Below are positions 46,418-56,323 of a stretch of DNA of 64,000 nucleotides, in pieces (position 1 is the stretch's first letter; each line of letters opens with the position of its first letter). The notes under the pieces are model-generated. The model had not been told where the DNA came from, ran no database searches, and worked only from the letters and a program-made list of their open reading frames with translations. Source of the stretch: Mesostigma viride (Eukaryota; Streptophyta; Mesostigmatophyceae; Mesostigmatales; Mesostigmataceae); contig RPFO01000097.1 of the NCBI GenBank assembly GCA_009746045.1, positions 495,082 to 559,081 on the forward strand. Reading direction: 5' to 3'. The position numbers were made by a program, and so were the translations under genes.

Positions 46418-47829
46418 TGACTCGCGATAAATGCGCGGAACTATCTTCTAAACACAAGTCTCGTTTACAAGGTTCGCGCGCCCCTCACTTGTCTCCGCAA
46501 GTCCATTTCTAACAGCTCATTCCTCGCACCATGCATCGACTGAGTAGGAACGTGCGCCGGTTCACCGGCAAAAAATTCCCCTGCTCTGACTAGCAAAACG
46601 CTAGTCCAGACGGACTTGGCGACCGGCGAACGTCCGTAACATGCCAGCGCAGTGAAATCGACTGCTTTTCATACAAATGCCAGTAAGTGAGCAGTTAGAT
46701 GTAAAAGTCACGAGGTCGCCTTTAGCCGCGTGACATGAGTCTTGGCGACGTCGTTAATGGGTATTCCATGCGTCGTCCATTTCTTTTAGCCACTTGGATC
46801 CGCGATCGTCAAACTAGAGATCACTTTCGTCAATCGTCATGCGTCGTCATCAGTCACCCAGGTATCTTTATATCTTCTGCCCCGGAGGAATGGAGGGGCA
46901 GATGCCAGAATATGGTACGGGTAGTATTTAGTACCCAGAGCGACTGGTTCCTGCTTGCTTGTTGGATTCCGCAACAGTAAAAAGTTTGCGTTGGACGGGG
47001 GTGGTGGTCTGGTGATTTTCCGGGTCAAAAGTTGTTGTTGTTGCAGGGCTGTTGTTGTTGTTGTTGATTCCCACGCCGCGCATGGGCAGCAGAGATTCTA
47101 TAGTGGCCGAGGGCCGTATAGTATATTTAGTATATCCGATGGTACTAGGGTCAGTCAGTCAGTTGATCCCACCCCGCACATGGCAGCAGAGAGTCTATAA
47201 TGGCCGAGGGCCGGAATCTTCTGTACTACGGTACCGCGTCATGATCTGCTGTCCCCGGAAATATTAGTGCTGTCAATCTCATCTGGACGGACGCATGAAG
47301 CGAATCTCGCAGAAGAGCCCGCCCGGCCATGCCATCTTGGCCTATTATTGGTACACAGGCTCGACATTATAACGTTGGGGGCAGAGACATGCATTTATGG
47401 GTTCTGGTTCTCGTGGCTATGGAAAATTTATCTTGATATATAAGAGTAAAATTGGCCCAAATGAACCAAGAATGCTTACCCTTCAATCCAAAGAGCTCTT
47501 CAAATGAGCAAACCTGACAACGACATGCTCGGCAACGAGATTCTTTGTCAATTGAATGACCCTTTGCAATCGCATTGCAACCGCCGCGAGGAACCAACCG
47601 TTTTAACATGACGATAGCGCCCCTCTTTGTATGATGGTTTAAGAATCATAGAAGAGCCTGGCATGATTATTTACGGATTATTTTGTCGAAGCTGTGCTTG
47701 CCGGATTGTCGGGGGATATCATGGCATCAGGGGACGCTACGTCAGGCGGACGTCTTTCGCGTCGGATACATCCCTCACTTAGTAGATTACTTTAGCTGAC
47801 CAGTGCAATTAAATCACGCCGCGTTAAGT
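46418..47829. other. Intergenic region between divergent P4H and LRR genes
   Basis: No gene recognised. It contains GTT-repeat microsatellites (about 47029-47067) and a direct duplication in which GCAGCAGAGA(T/G)TCTATA and ATGGCCGAGGGCCG-like phrases occur at 47086-47117 and 47181-47214, with GTCAGTCAGT between. Promoter elements for either gene were not identified with confidence. Confidence 0.5.
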
Positions 47830-50800
47830 CATGGGTTGCGGTGCATCAACAATTAATGCGGACGAGCGTACTATTGTGGGAGCTGACGAAAATGTAAGTA
47901 GCACGCCTCCTTGAATTTCTCTCACCTGCTAAGTATCCGGTGAGTCTCGTAGAGCCTCCTTGACCCAAGTCCAGGCATCATGTAGGGCACTGTTGTGGCT
48001 AAGTGCACGCAGCGGTTCATGCTCATGTTGTGGGTTGCGGTAATGGGATCCTGTGGTCAAGCACGGGGGGGGGGCAGCATCGGATTGCGGTTGTGGCCTC
48101 TCCCTCTTTCTTAGAATCCTCGTGCTTTCTTCTCACTGCAGAAACCTATTTTGGGAACTACACGCGTGGCTGGGGATGGACTTCAGAGAACACAAGCGAC
48201 GTCCCCACCACGGCAAAGCGGCTGGCAAGGCAGAATATGAAGGCATTCATTCTTCTCAAGAAAACGACAGGAAGAATGTTTCATAAGAGAAAAAATATTG
48301 CGAGTTCATTTTGTTAGCGAATCCACAGAAAAACTCCGCGCCCACTGTCCTGGCATCCTCTTGCTGGTGCCCACACGTGGCAATGCCCCTGCGGCCCGTA
48401 TCAGTCACGGCTGGTCGGTGGCCGTATCATTGTCGGGACCGGTCAGAGGGTCGTTGGCGGCTGACCCCTGTCTGCGCTGCTGACCCCTGTCACCCAGGCA
48501 GCGCATGACTGGGGTAACAAGCACTTCTTCCATCTGCCACGTTGAGAACCCTTTTGGTGCTTGCAATGCAACCTGTATCGGCAACGCTTGGGACTCCGCC
48601 TTAGCAAGTTGTCAAAGCCTTACTTCAAAGGGCATTCTGAAGCCCTATCTGAAGATGATTTTCGGGCCCCTTTTATTGAGCTTTACAAGCGTGGGATTTG
48701 GGCCCTCCCCGTGCCTGCACCCTGGACAGTCCTGCTGTAGAACCTGTTGGCAACGGCGTGCGTGACCGTGCCTCGCATCGCCACCTTGTCTCCGCGCATG
48801 TCCCGACTTGCATGATGTATCCGCTTGAAGTATTGGGCTTGTTGTGGATAGGGATAGGGGTGGAAGGGTTGGTGGTTCCTGTATTGGCACCCACGCGACG
48901 CAGTCTACGTGCTTATTGGGTATTAGGGTTGGTGGTTCCTGTATTGGCACCCACGCGACGCAGTCACGAGCTTCTAAAGAATCCACACGCGTCTCTGCTT
49001 GCGGCCGTGCCTGCCCCCACCCTGCAGGGCGTCCCCAACACGATGGAAGGGATGATCAAGTTTCTGGAGAGCCGGCCGATCGAGGTCAACCTGTCGGGGG
49101 GCAAGATTGTGAGTGGGGGGATGGCACGCGCATGCGGGGGTGGGGTGCACCTGTTGGGCGGTTGGGGGGCAACATCGTGCAGGGTCCATGCCATGCCCGC
49201 TACAGCTTGGCACGTCATGGCAGTCACTAACGTTTCCAATCACCAGTATGGCATTGCTGTCGCGACCACCGTTCTGAGTAGCACGTCCCCCCTAATCCGC
49301 CCCAGTATCGCCATCATCCATGCGATTGTGATCATCTCGACTCGTGCGCTTTTCTCCCATGTGTGCCCGGGCCTGTGCGCTTTTCTTCCCCGCCCATCCT
49401 CACTTCCCTCTTCCCCGCGTCCCGCATCCCTGCCTCGCCCTCACGGTTCCAGGTGGATGGCCAGATCAGCCAGCTGGCGCCGATGATGAAGGCGATGCTC
49501 AGCTGCTACTCGCTCACGCGGCTCAACCTGTCTAACAACGCGATCGCGGAGCTGCCGCGCAGCATTGGGGACATGGTGTGTGCGCCAGTAGTTTTGGGGG
49601 GGCATGGTGCGTGGTTAAGTTGTGTTGGTGGCAGGGTCCACACGAGAGCAAGGGGTACCCGACTAGCGGGGAAGCCTATTCAAGGATCTATGTACGACTC
49701 TGTACGTGTATCGCTTTGTTGCTGTGTTGGATACCATCCACCTAACGCAGCGCAGCGCACAGCCACGCACCCAACTCATGAACCTCCGTCAATTAAATAA
49801 AATTATCCATCGCAATCGAATAAAATGACTCATCACACGGTGGGCAGCGGTGTGGCATACGTCACGGGTCAACCTGCTCAGAGCAGGGGCGCATGCCCAG
49901 CTAAGCGATCCCCACGGCACACACCGCGCGCAGGTCAACCTGCGCGAGCTGGACATCAGCGAGAACCTGCTGGAGCACGTCCCTAGCGCGTTCAACCGGC
50001 TGTACAACCTGGAGCTGCTCATCATCGGCGACAACAAGCTGGTGGAGATACCCAACCTCACCGGCATGCGCAGCCTCAAGGTGCTGCTCGCGTTCAAGGT
50101 GAGGGGAGGCCGGTGGTTGCACGGTTCGCAAGCGCGCGGTGAGCCCCCCTCCCCTGCTGGTCATGAGACATGCCCGGGCACCCCCCTCCTTGTTGCGTCA
50201 CCGGGGTCACCGGTGCTTTGCCCACCGCCTCGACCCTTCTTGTCACGCTGTGCTGACCATGGCTGTTCCACCCGTCGTCTGCGCGCACGCTGTATCAGGT
50301 ATCCAGAACTGTGCCGCACTGTGAACACTTGTGTGCACGTGGGTTGAAGCCAGTGGGGAATGAATAGGTGGCTACTCTGCCTTAATGCCGGTGGCACGCA
50401 TTATAGGTAGGGGGCTGCTTGCACGCCGGTTGAGGTGGGAAGCCATTGCACAACATAATAACACACACACATGTGTGTATAATGCCACCTATTGCACACA
50501 CACTGTAGTGTGTGCCAGAATTACTTTGAGAAGGCGGCATGATAACGCTAACCCACCCACTTGCGTCCCCCCTTGGCGCCCCCACTTGCCCGCCTGCCCA
50601 TCTGCGGCACGGGGTTGCGTGCGCCAGAATCGCGTGGTGAAGGTGGCTCCCGAGATCCAGCAGATGGTGGAGCTGGAGGAGCTGAACCTGTTCGGCAACC
50701 GGCTGACCGAGCTGCCGCCGGAGCTGGTGCGTGGCCCGTTTTAGAACCCTACCCTCTAACACCCATCACGCCAACATCAGACACCTGCGCCTGTTCGGCA

Positions 50801-53800
50801 ACCGGCTGGCCGTCGCTGCCCCAACAACCTACACCCCACATCTTATATGCAAAACCTGGACGCTGTTTGAAGCTTGCCATGGATACGCTGGACCCCCTTA
50901 ACCTTGCGCCCTCGCACTGGAAATAGTAAAGACCCTGTACTCTATCATTGGCCCTGCCCTGCCACCCTCCCATCTACCATTGCCCCTGCCACCACCGCAC
51001 GTCGCACGCCCCTTGCTTGGCCTCGCCTTCCTTCCCCTTCTCTATCAGAGCGACCTGACGCACAAGATCCGCCTCAACCTGCCTCTTCCACCGGCGTGAA
51101 CCTGCACCTCTTTTTTGCCTTCCCTCGTCTCCCCTTCCGTTGCCTTCCCTTGCCTTCCCTTGCCTTTCCTCGCCTTCACATGGTCCTCCTGAACCTGCCC
51201 CTCACTGCAACTCAAACAAACCCATCTGTTTGCTTGCCTTACCTTCGCTAGCAACCTTACTTCAGGCAACCTGCCACACACATGATCAGCCTCAACCTGA
51301 CCCTCACCCGAGCCCCCTTTGCCTTGCCTCCTTTCCTATCTACCAGGGCAACCTGCCGTACATGATCAGCCTCAACCTGACCCTCACCTGAGCCCCCTTT
51401 GCCTTGCCTCCTTTCCTATCTACCAGGGCAACCTGCCGTACATGATCCGCCTCAACCTGACCCTCACCCGAGCCCCCTTTGCCTTGCCTCCTTTCCTATC
51501 TACCAGGGCAACCTGCCGTACATGATCCGCCTCAACCTGACCCTCACCCGAGCCCCCTTTGCCTTGCCTCCTTTCCTATCTACCAGGGCAACCTGCCGTA
51601 CATGATCAGCCTCAACCTGACCCTCACCCGAGCCCCCTTTGCCTTGCCTCCTTTCCTATCTACCAGGGCAACCTGCCGTACATGATCAGCCTCAACCTGG
51701 CGGCCAACACGCTGTCCACGTTGCCGCTCATGCCCGCGATGCACGGCCTAGAGGAGCTCAAGTTGTGGTGGAACCCGCTGACCAGCCTGCCCGATGGCGT
51801 GTTTGAGAACATGGCATCTCTCACGTTCCTGGGCATTTATGGGACGAAGCTGCACCACCTGCCTGACCTGAGCAGTCTCGTCAACGTGAGTGCGGGCACA
51901 CGGTGGGGGTGGGGGGTGGGGGGTGAGTGGGGGGAGCTTGGTGGCCACGTGTACGTGTCTAGAATATAAAGATTTCTGTGTATGTTAGATATGACGTGAG
52001 CTTGTTCTCGGACATGGCATTGGGGTGCGCCATGGCATCCGGGTTCTCATGCCGTGCGCATCATCCGTGCTGGTCCAGCCATCCTTTTAACCCTGTCGGC
52101 CTTCCTCCCCCCCCCCCCCCCCCCCCCCTCCCCCTTGCCCCCCCTGCCACATCGTTATCCCGACGGAACCTTGACCCGTACTTGTGCATCAGGCCATCTT
52201 TTACGCTCCTGCGTGCCCCGCACTCCTGTACCTCCCCCCAGGTCATTTTGCCCCTGTAGCCCTCCGCATTCCCTACCCACCGCCGTGTCCCTCCCAATCC
52301 CTTTTGACCCTCTTACCCTCTTTGCTCTTCGCTGCCCCTCGCCTGGCCCCTCGTACCCCCTTTGCCTTTCCTTGCTATCCCCCCTTCCTTCCCATTCTTT
52401 CCCCCCTTCCCCCCACCCCCCCAAGAGCATTCCGCTACAGGTTAACGTCATTAACAAAGGGAAATTTCTGCACCTTCCCACCCACCCTAAGCCCCCTCCC
52501 CCCTCCTCCCCCCCACTAGACAGCTAGAGCAGCTGATCGCAAATAACAACTACCCACTACAGATTAAGGTAATCAATAAAGGTAAATTTGTGCACGTTCC
52601 CACCTACCTCGTGCGCCCTCTCTTCTCCTCCCCCTCTACGCAGCTAGAGAAGCTCATCGCGAACAAGAACTACCTGGTGGAGGTGCCCAAGGGGCTGGAC
52701 AAGTGCATCCACCTGGACCAGCTGGACCTGTCCACCAACCTGATACGCGAACTGCCCGAGTACGTGGGTACGATGACCGAGCTGGTCACGCTCAGCGTGG
52801 GCAACAACCGCATTTCCAGCCTGCCCGAGGGCATCGGGCGGCTACCACTGCTCAGAAACCTGTTCATCAATGTGAGCGTAAGGGCCGTGCGTGATGCCGC
52901 TTTCTTCATCAATGTGAGTGGGTGGGCAGGGCTGCCTTGTTCCACTGTAGGGCAAGTCAAGTGTGACAAGAACCTGTTCATCCACTTGAGTAGGTGGGCG
53001 TTTCTTATGGCTGGTGGAGTGCTGCTTGGGGCGAAGCTGTCTGCTGGTGTCTATGAAGGAAGGCTATCACATTGCTATTGCTTTACTGGTACGATTTGTG
53101 GTATTGCCATCACTTTGCTCTCACATTGCTATTACATTACTCATACTAGTTGTGGTATTGATATCACATTGCTATTGCTTTACTGGTACGATTTGTGGTG
53201 TTGCCATTATATTATGAGTACAATTTTTTAGTATTGCCACATGATATTGCTATCACTTCACTAGTATGATTTGTACTATTGCTTTTACAATGCTATTACA
53301 TTGCTGGTGTGATTTGCAGTATTTCTACAACATGGCCTTACCCTTGCTCGCTGCTTGCTGCAACGCCCCTATGTCGTTGTTTAGGCGGTCAACATGGCTA
53401 TAGAATTCCCATGACGATTGCTATATATAGATTGGACGGTTTTTGCGTCCAGATTCCGCCGTGGTCAACCCGTTTCACGTTTCGGTACCTTAGAAGCTGC
53501 AGCCAAAATTTGCTAAGTATCGAGTGATCAGGTGTGTAGTATACTCCTACGCACCATGATCTCACACAGTACATCTAGCACAACTTCTGAATCACTGGCG
53601 CCACTTTCTGGTAAAGAGTTTTAAATTCGCAGTTGGGCTGTAGCTGAGGATGCCTTTGGATCAGGAGACCCACAGAGCCTGGGAATCATGCCAAAGGTCC
53701 TAGTTGGAGCTACTTGAACTTTCGCTTTTTTCGTGTCCCAACGCTCGGCAGCATTTAGTTTACTATTTGTTGCTTGCCTCGACAATATAGGTTGGCGACT

Positions 53801-54393
53801 GACACTTGTATGTTGCCATGGCATCAAGGTAGAACGACTTACGACACAGGGAACCCGTGGGATGTGTACGGGGGTGCACAATGCGGCTAACATCATTCCC
53901 ATCATGCGTGCGGTGGTGCGGTGCTGGCGGTGCGCCGCGCTGCGTACGACAGAACATCAACGTGACGCGGCTTCCCGAGAGCTTCTCACAGCTGACGAAT
54001 TTGGACCGCGTCGATTTTGGGAACCTCAAGCTCGATTTTGACGACCCGGCCACGCTCAAGGTGTACAACACGATCAAGGACACGATGGAGGTGGGTGGCA
54101 GGTGGGATGTGTGCGGTTGCTAGACCCACTTATCGTAGGGTCACGCTCACGGTGGCCCACCAGACTAAAGACATGAGAGAGGTGGATGGTGGATGAGACG
54201 CGTGCTGTTGCCAGACCCACTTATAGTAGGACTGCCCATCACATTAGGGCTGGAATGCCCATCCCATCTGGTGTACGTGCTTGTCCTAACCTTGCGTGTG
54301 CTGGGATGCCTCCTTGCTGCATGGGTGCGTGCGCAGGCCAAGAAGAGTGACAGGACTTTCTTCACGACAGTGGATGGCAAGCGGGCGTGGTAG
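47830..54393 (+). CDS. Leucine-rich-repeat protein with N-terminal acylation motif, multi-exon
   Basis: Exon 1 (47830-47892) reads MGCGASTINADERTIVGADE then N before GTAAGT; Met-Gly-Cys is a classic N-myristoylation plus palmitoylation start, so the protein is probably membrane-anchored. Supported later exons, all phase 0 with GT-AG borders: 49028-49108, 49453-49575, 49934-50098, 50628-50726, 51667-51885, 52644-52871, 53953-54090, 54337-54393 (stop TAG). They encode typical 23-residue LRRs: LTRLNLSNNAIAELPRSIGD, LRELDISENLLEHVPSAFN, LEELNLFGNRLTELPPEL, ISLNLAANTLSTLPLMPAM, LDQLDLSTNLIRELPEYVG. The pattern (LP..) is that of plant intracellular Ras-group-type LRR proteins; no kinase, NB-ARC or transmembrane part is seen. 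The C-terminus ends TFFTTVDGKRAW. The exon(s) between 47893 and 49027 are unresolved; 48144-48290 is open in two frames but does not fit phase 0. Several introns carry copies of their neighbouring exon edges. Function unknown beyond protein binding. Confidence 0.88.
48866..48966. repeat. 60-bp direct repeat, two copies
   Basis: GGTTGGTGGTTCCTGTATTG followed by GCACCCACGCGACGCAGTC occurs at 48868 and again 60 bp on, within an intron of the LRR gene. Confidence 0.9.
51266..51700 (+). repeat. 80-bp tandem repeat duplicating a 3' splice site and exon start
   Basis: Units of exactly 80 bp contain GCCTTGCCTCCTTTCCTATC, the acceptor TACCAG and the exon start GGCAACCTGCCGTACATGAT, continuing to CAACCTG. 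Exon-like starts fall at 51347, 51427, 51507, 51587 and at the true exon 51667; a more diverged one is at 51266. Only the last copy runs on into the full LRR exon (CAACCTGGCGGCC); the others diverge to CAACCTGACCCTCACC and return to intron sequence. Confidence 0.95.
52425..52643 (+). repeat. Duplicated intron end and exon start before LRR exon 52644
   Basis: At 52519 the sequence GACAGCTAGAGCAGCTGATC repeats the true exon start CAGCTAGAGAAGCTCATC (52641). The copy encodes LEQLIANNNYPLQIK and is followed by GTAATC, so it could act as a 45-nt exon. The downstream phrase CTACAG(A/G)TTAA(G/C)GT(A/C)AT(C/T)A..AA is itself duplicated (52434 and 52557). Confidence 0.8.
52856..52992 (+). repeat. Copies of an exon end plus 5' splice site
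   Basis: The exon end CTGTTCATCAAT followed by GTGAGCG (52860-52878) recurs as TTCTTCATCAAT-GTGAGTG (52902-52920) and as CTGTTCATCCAC-TTGAGTAGG (52974-52994, donor lost). The intron sequence GGTGGGC follows the last two copies. Confidence 0.8.
53064..53330 (+). repeat. Degenerate ~45-bp tandem repeat
   Basis: Four to five imperfect units with TCACATTGCTATTGCTTTAC and GGTACGATTTGTGGTATTGC lie in the intron before LRR exon 53953. Confidence 0.8.
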
Positions 54394-55149
54394 CCTCCCG
54401 TGGAGCGCACAACCTGTCCTGGTGGCGCAGCCATCACTCTGGTTATCCATTTTCTGGTTATTTGGGGCACAAAGCAAGATACACCCCTGCCGCCGAGTGC
54501 ATGAAGTCAACTTCCCAACAAACCCTGTCTGGACGCCGTTCCCTCGCTTATAGTATATTACTACGTTGCTACATGATTTGGCAAGGTGTGGACCTTATGC
54601 TTGGTTGTCACACCTAACACCCAACAGTCTGCAAGGCATACGTGCTGGCAAGCTTCAAGTCTATGCAAGAACGTGTGCTCTTCTGATTTACAGCCGGGAG
54701 TTCTTGCATTGCCTGGAACGAAGCCACCCGGTTTGGCTATGAAGCAGAACATGCAGCGTTCAGTTGCAAAACACACCGCTTGCCAGGCAGGCCTGCATGC
54801 TCTCCCGGCAACCTGTTTCAGGAAGACCGAAGAAAGGCACTTATGCACGTGTAATGTTATGTATCCGCCATTCTTAGTCACGCTGGCTTCATTAGCTGAC
54901 CATCATTAATTTTTACGTAAACACTGCATAGTCAAGTACATAAGTGCATAGTTGTGTCAAACAACTAAGTTGTCCTTTGCATGGTATGGCATTCCGTTGC
55001 ATAGCATGGCAGAGACAAGAAAGCTCCGCACACATATCTCAGACAACTACCCTAGTCCTTCCAAGACGTTGGATCCCCATGCGTCCAGGAATAGTTGTCT
55101 CACTTAATTATATTTAAGAATTCAACTGTACCCATTAGAGTGCCATTAG
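54394..55149. other. Intergenic, no gene seen
   Basis: This stretch is the 3' flank of the LRR gene. At 55020-55097 an imperfect foldback (CAGACAACTACCCTAG ... CCAGGAATAGTTGTCTCACT) shares its ends with the small element at 42986. No coding region supported. Confidence 0.5.
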
Positions 55150-56035
55150 AGAGCCAAGAGCCACGAGCCACGAGGTAGCCATGGCTGACGGCGGCGCTCA
55201 TAGCTTTCACGTTTGAGCACTGAATTTAGTCGTGAATATCACAATCGCTTCGTCTTTCTAAGACGCACATGCTGATATAATTTTCCGACACTATTACGCA
55301 ATATATGACGAGCAAACACTCCTCGACGCAACGCAGCCTGGCGGCTGCGTTCGGCAATGAAAATGCGTCTGCAGCTCCGGCTGCAGCTTCGCCCTCATCT
55401 CACGGACACACTGGCAGCTAAGCTAGACGGCACGGTTTACACCGGATGCTCCGACAGGTCCTGAATGTAGGGTTTTCCCAGCGTAGGTCATTAGAGTCTT
55501 TGTATCATGGTATGCCTCGTATTTCGGACGAGATTAGGCAGCGTAGGATAGCATTTGTATAGGACATCTTGCTCGCACCAGCCAGGTCGACACCGCCCTT
55601 GGCCTGGCCGGCCCCCAGCGGCTTGGCCAGCCAGGGCGGCATATTTTGACCTGGCCTGGCCCCAAGGACATTCCCAGGAAGCTAGGTAAACCTGCCATGA
55701 ACTACACCCAGATGTTGCTGGCCGACCTAGTGGTCCCAGCTCAGTTTGAACACTGCATCCACTCTCTCTCCCTTCTTTGGACTGCCATGCAGAACAAGAA
55801 GCGGTGGCAGAAGATTGTCCAGGCTCACACGCCAGCCCCTGTGGGCAAGCCACCCCCCCCCAAGAGGAAGGGGCGTTTTGCTGAGTAGCATGTAGTTAGG
55901 ATTTTATAGACTAGATAGCTTAGAGTTAGGTTAGTTCGATTACGCGCCCGCCTTCACCTCCACCCCCATCAAGGAATATGTGCTACATGATCTCCCAACG
56001 GAGGCATGTTATAATTTAATTTAATTTTAATGATC
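55150..56035 (+). mobile_element. Internally deleted LINE derivative keeping both ends (plus)
   Basis: The 5' part matches the 5' UTR of the element at 25700-25835 (GCTCATAGCTTTCACGTTTG, GACGCACATGCTGATATAAT) and keeps the ORF1 start MTSKHSSTQRSLAAAFGNEN (ATG 55305). At about 55410 it jumps to the 3' region: the GACAGGTCCTGAATGTAGGG block, the ORF2 C-terminus, then ACGTGCTACATGATCTCC-like sequence, hairpin CTCC-CAAC-GGAG (55992-56003) and an AT-rich tail. Most of ORF1 and almost all of ORF2 are missing. Confidence 0.75.
55646..55888 (+). pseudogene. C-terminal end of LINE ORF2
   Basis: Open segment MTWPGPKDIPRKLGKPAMNY ... CIHSLSLLWTAMQNKKRWQK ... and a basic end (PVGKPPPPKRKGRFAE). It parallels the last ORF2 residues of the minus-strand LINE (WTKMMDKAKWAQVIEDNEPP PVGK), so it marks the same protein end in a different family. 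No complete domain. Confidence 0.6.
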
Positions 56036-56081
56036 GACCATGAAATAACTTTCGTGTAATTTTTTTTCTAATGAGACTAGC

Positions 56082-56323
56082 ATAGTACTCCATTAATTAA
56101 TTAATTAATTAATTAGACTCGTGCTCGCGTTGGGGAGTCACGGAGCATTAACCCCGATGGATGGATGGATGGATGGGTGCAAACATTCCTACCGGTCTAA
56201 TCTATCTACATCGGCTACATACTACATCTATCTAACAGCATTCTAACTACAATATCTATCTAGACAGCCGCATGCTACCCTAGGGGAGCTGTCTGGCGTG
56301 CCTCCCACGGGATAGTACTCCAT
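56082..56323 (-). mobile_element. Very short 5'-truncated LINE copy with 12-bp target duplication
   Basis: ATAGTACTCCAT flanks the insert on both sides (56082-56093 and 56312-56323). Between them are a (TTAA)n tail, the CTCGC-GTTG-GGGAG hairpin, GGATGGATGGATGGATGGGT and the last ~150 bp of the same LINE family as 36301-37106. The family's target duplication length (12 bp) can be read directly here. Confidence 0.92.

Noticed and set aside
48144-48317. Exon 2 of the LRR gene after CTCACTGCAG
   Set aside because: Open in two frames, but neither matches the phase-0 donor of exon 1, and the phase-0 frame has an early stop. Left unassigned.
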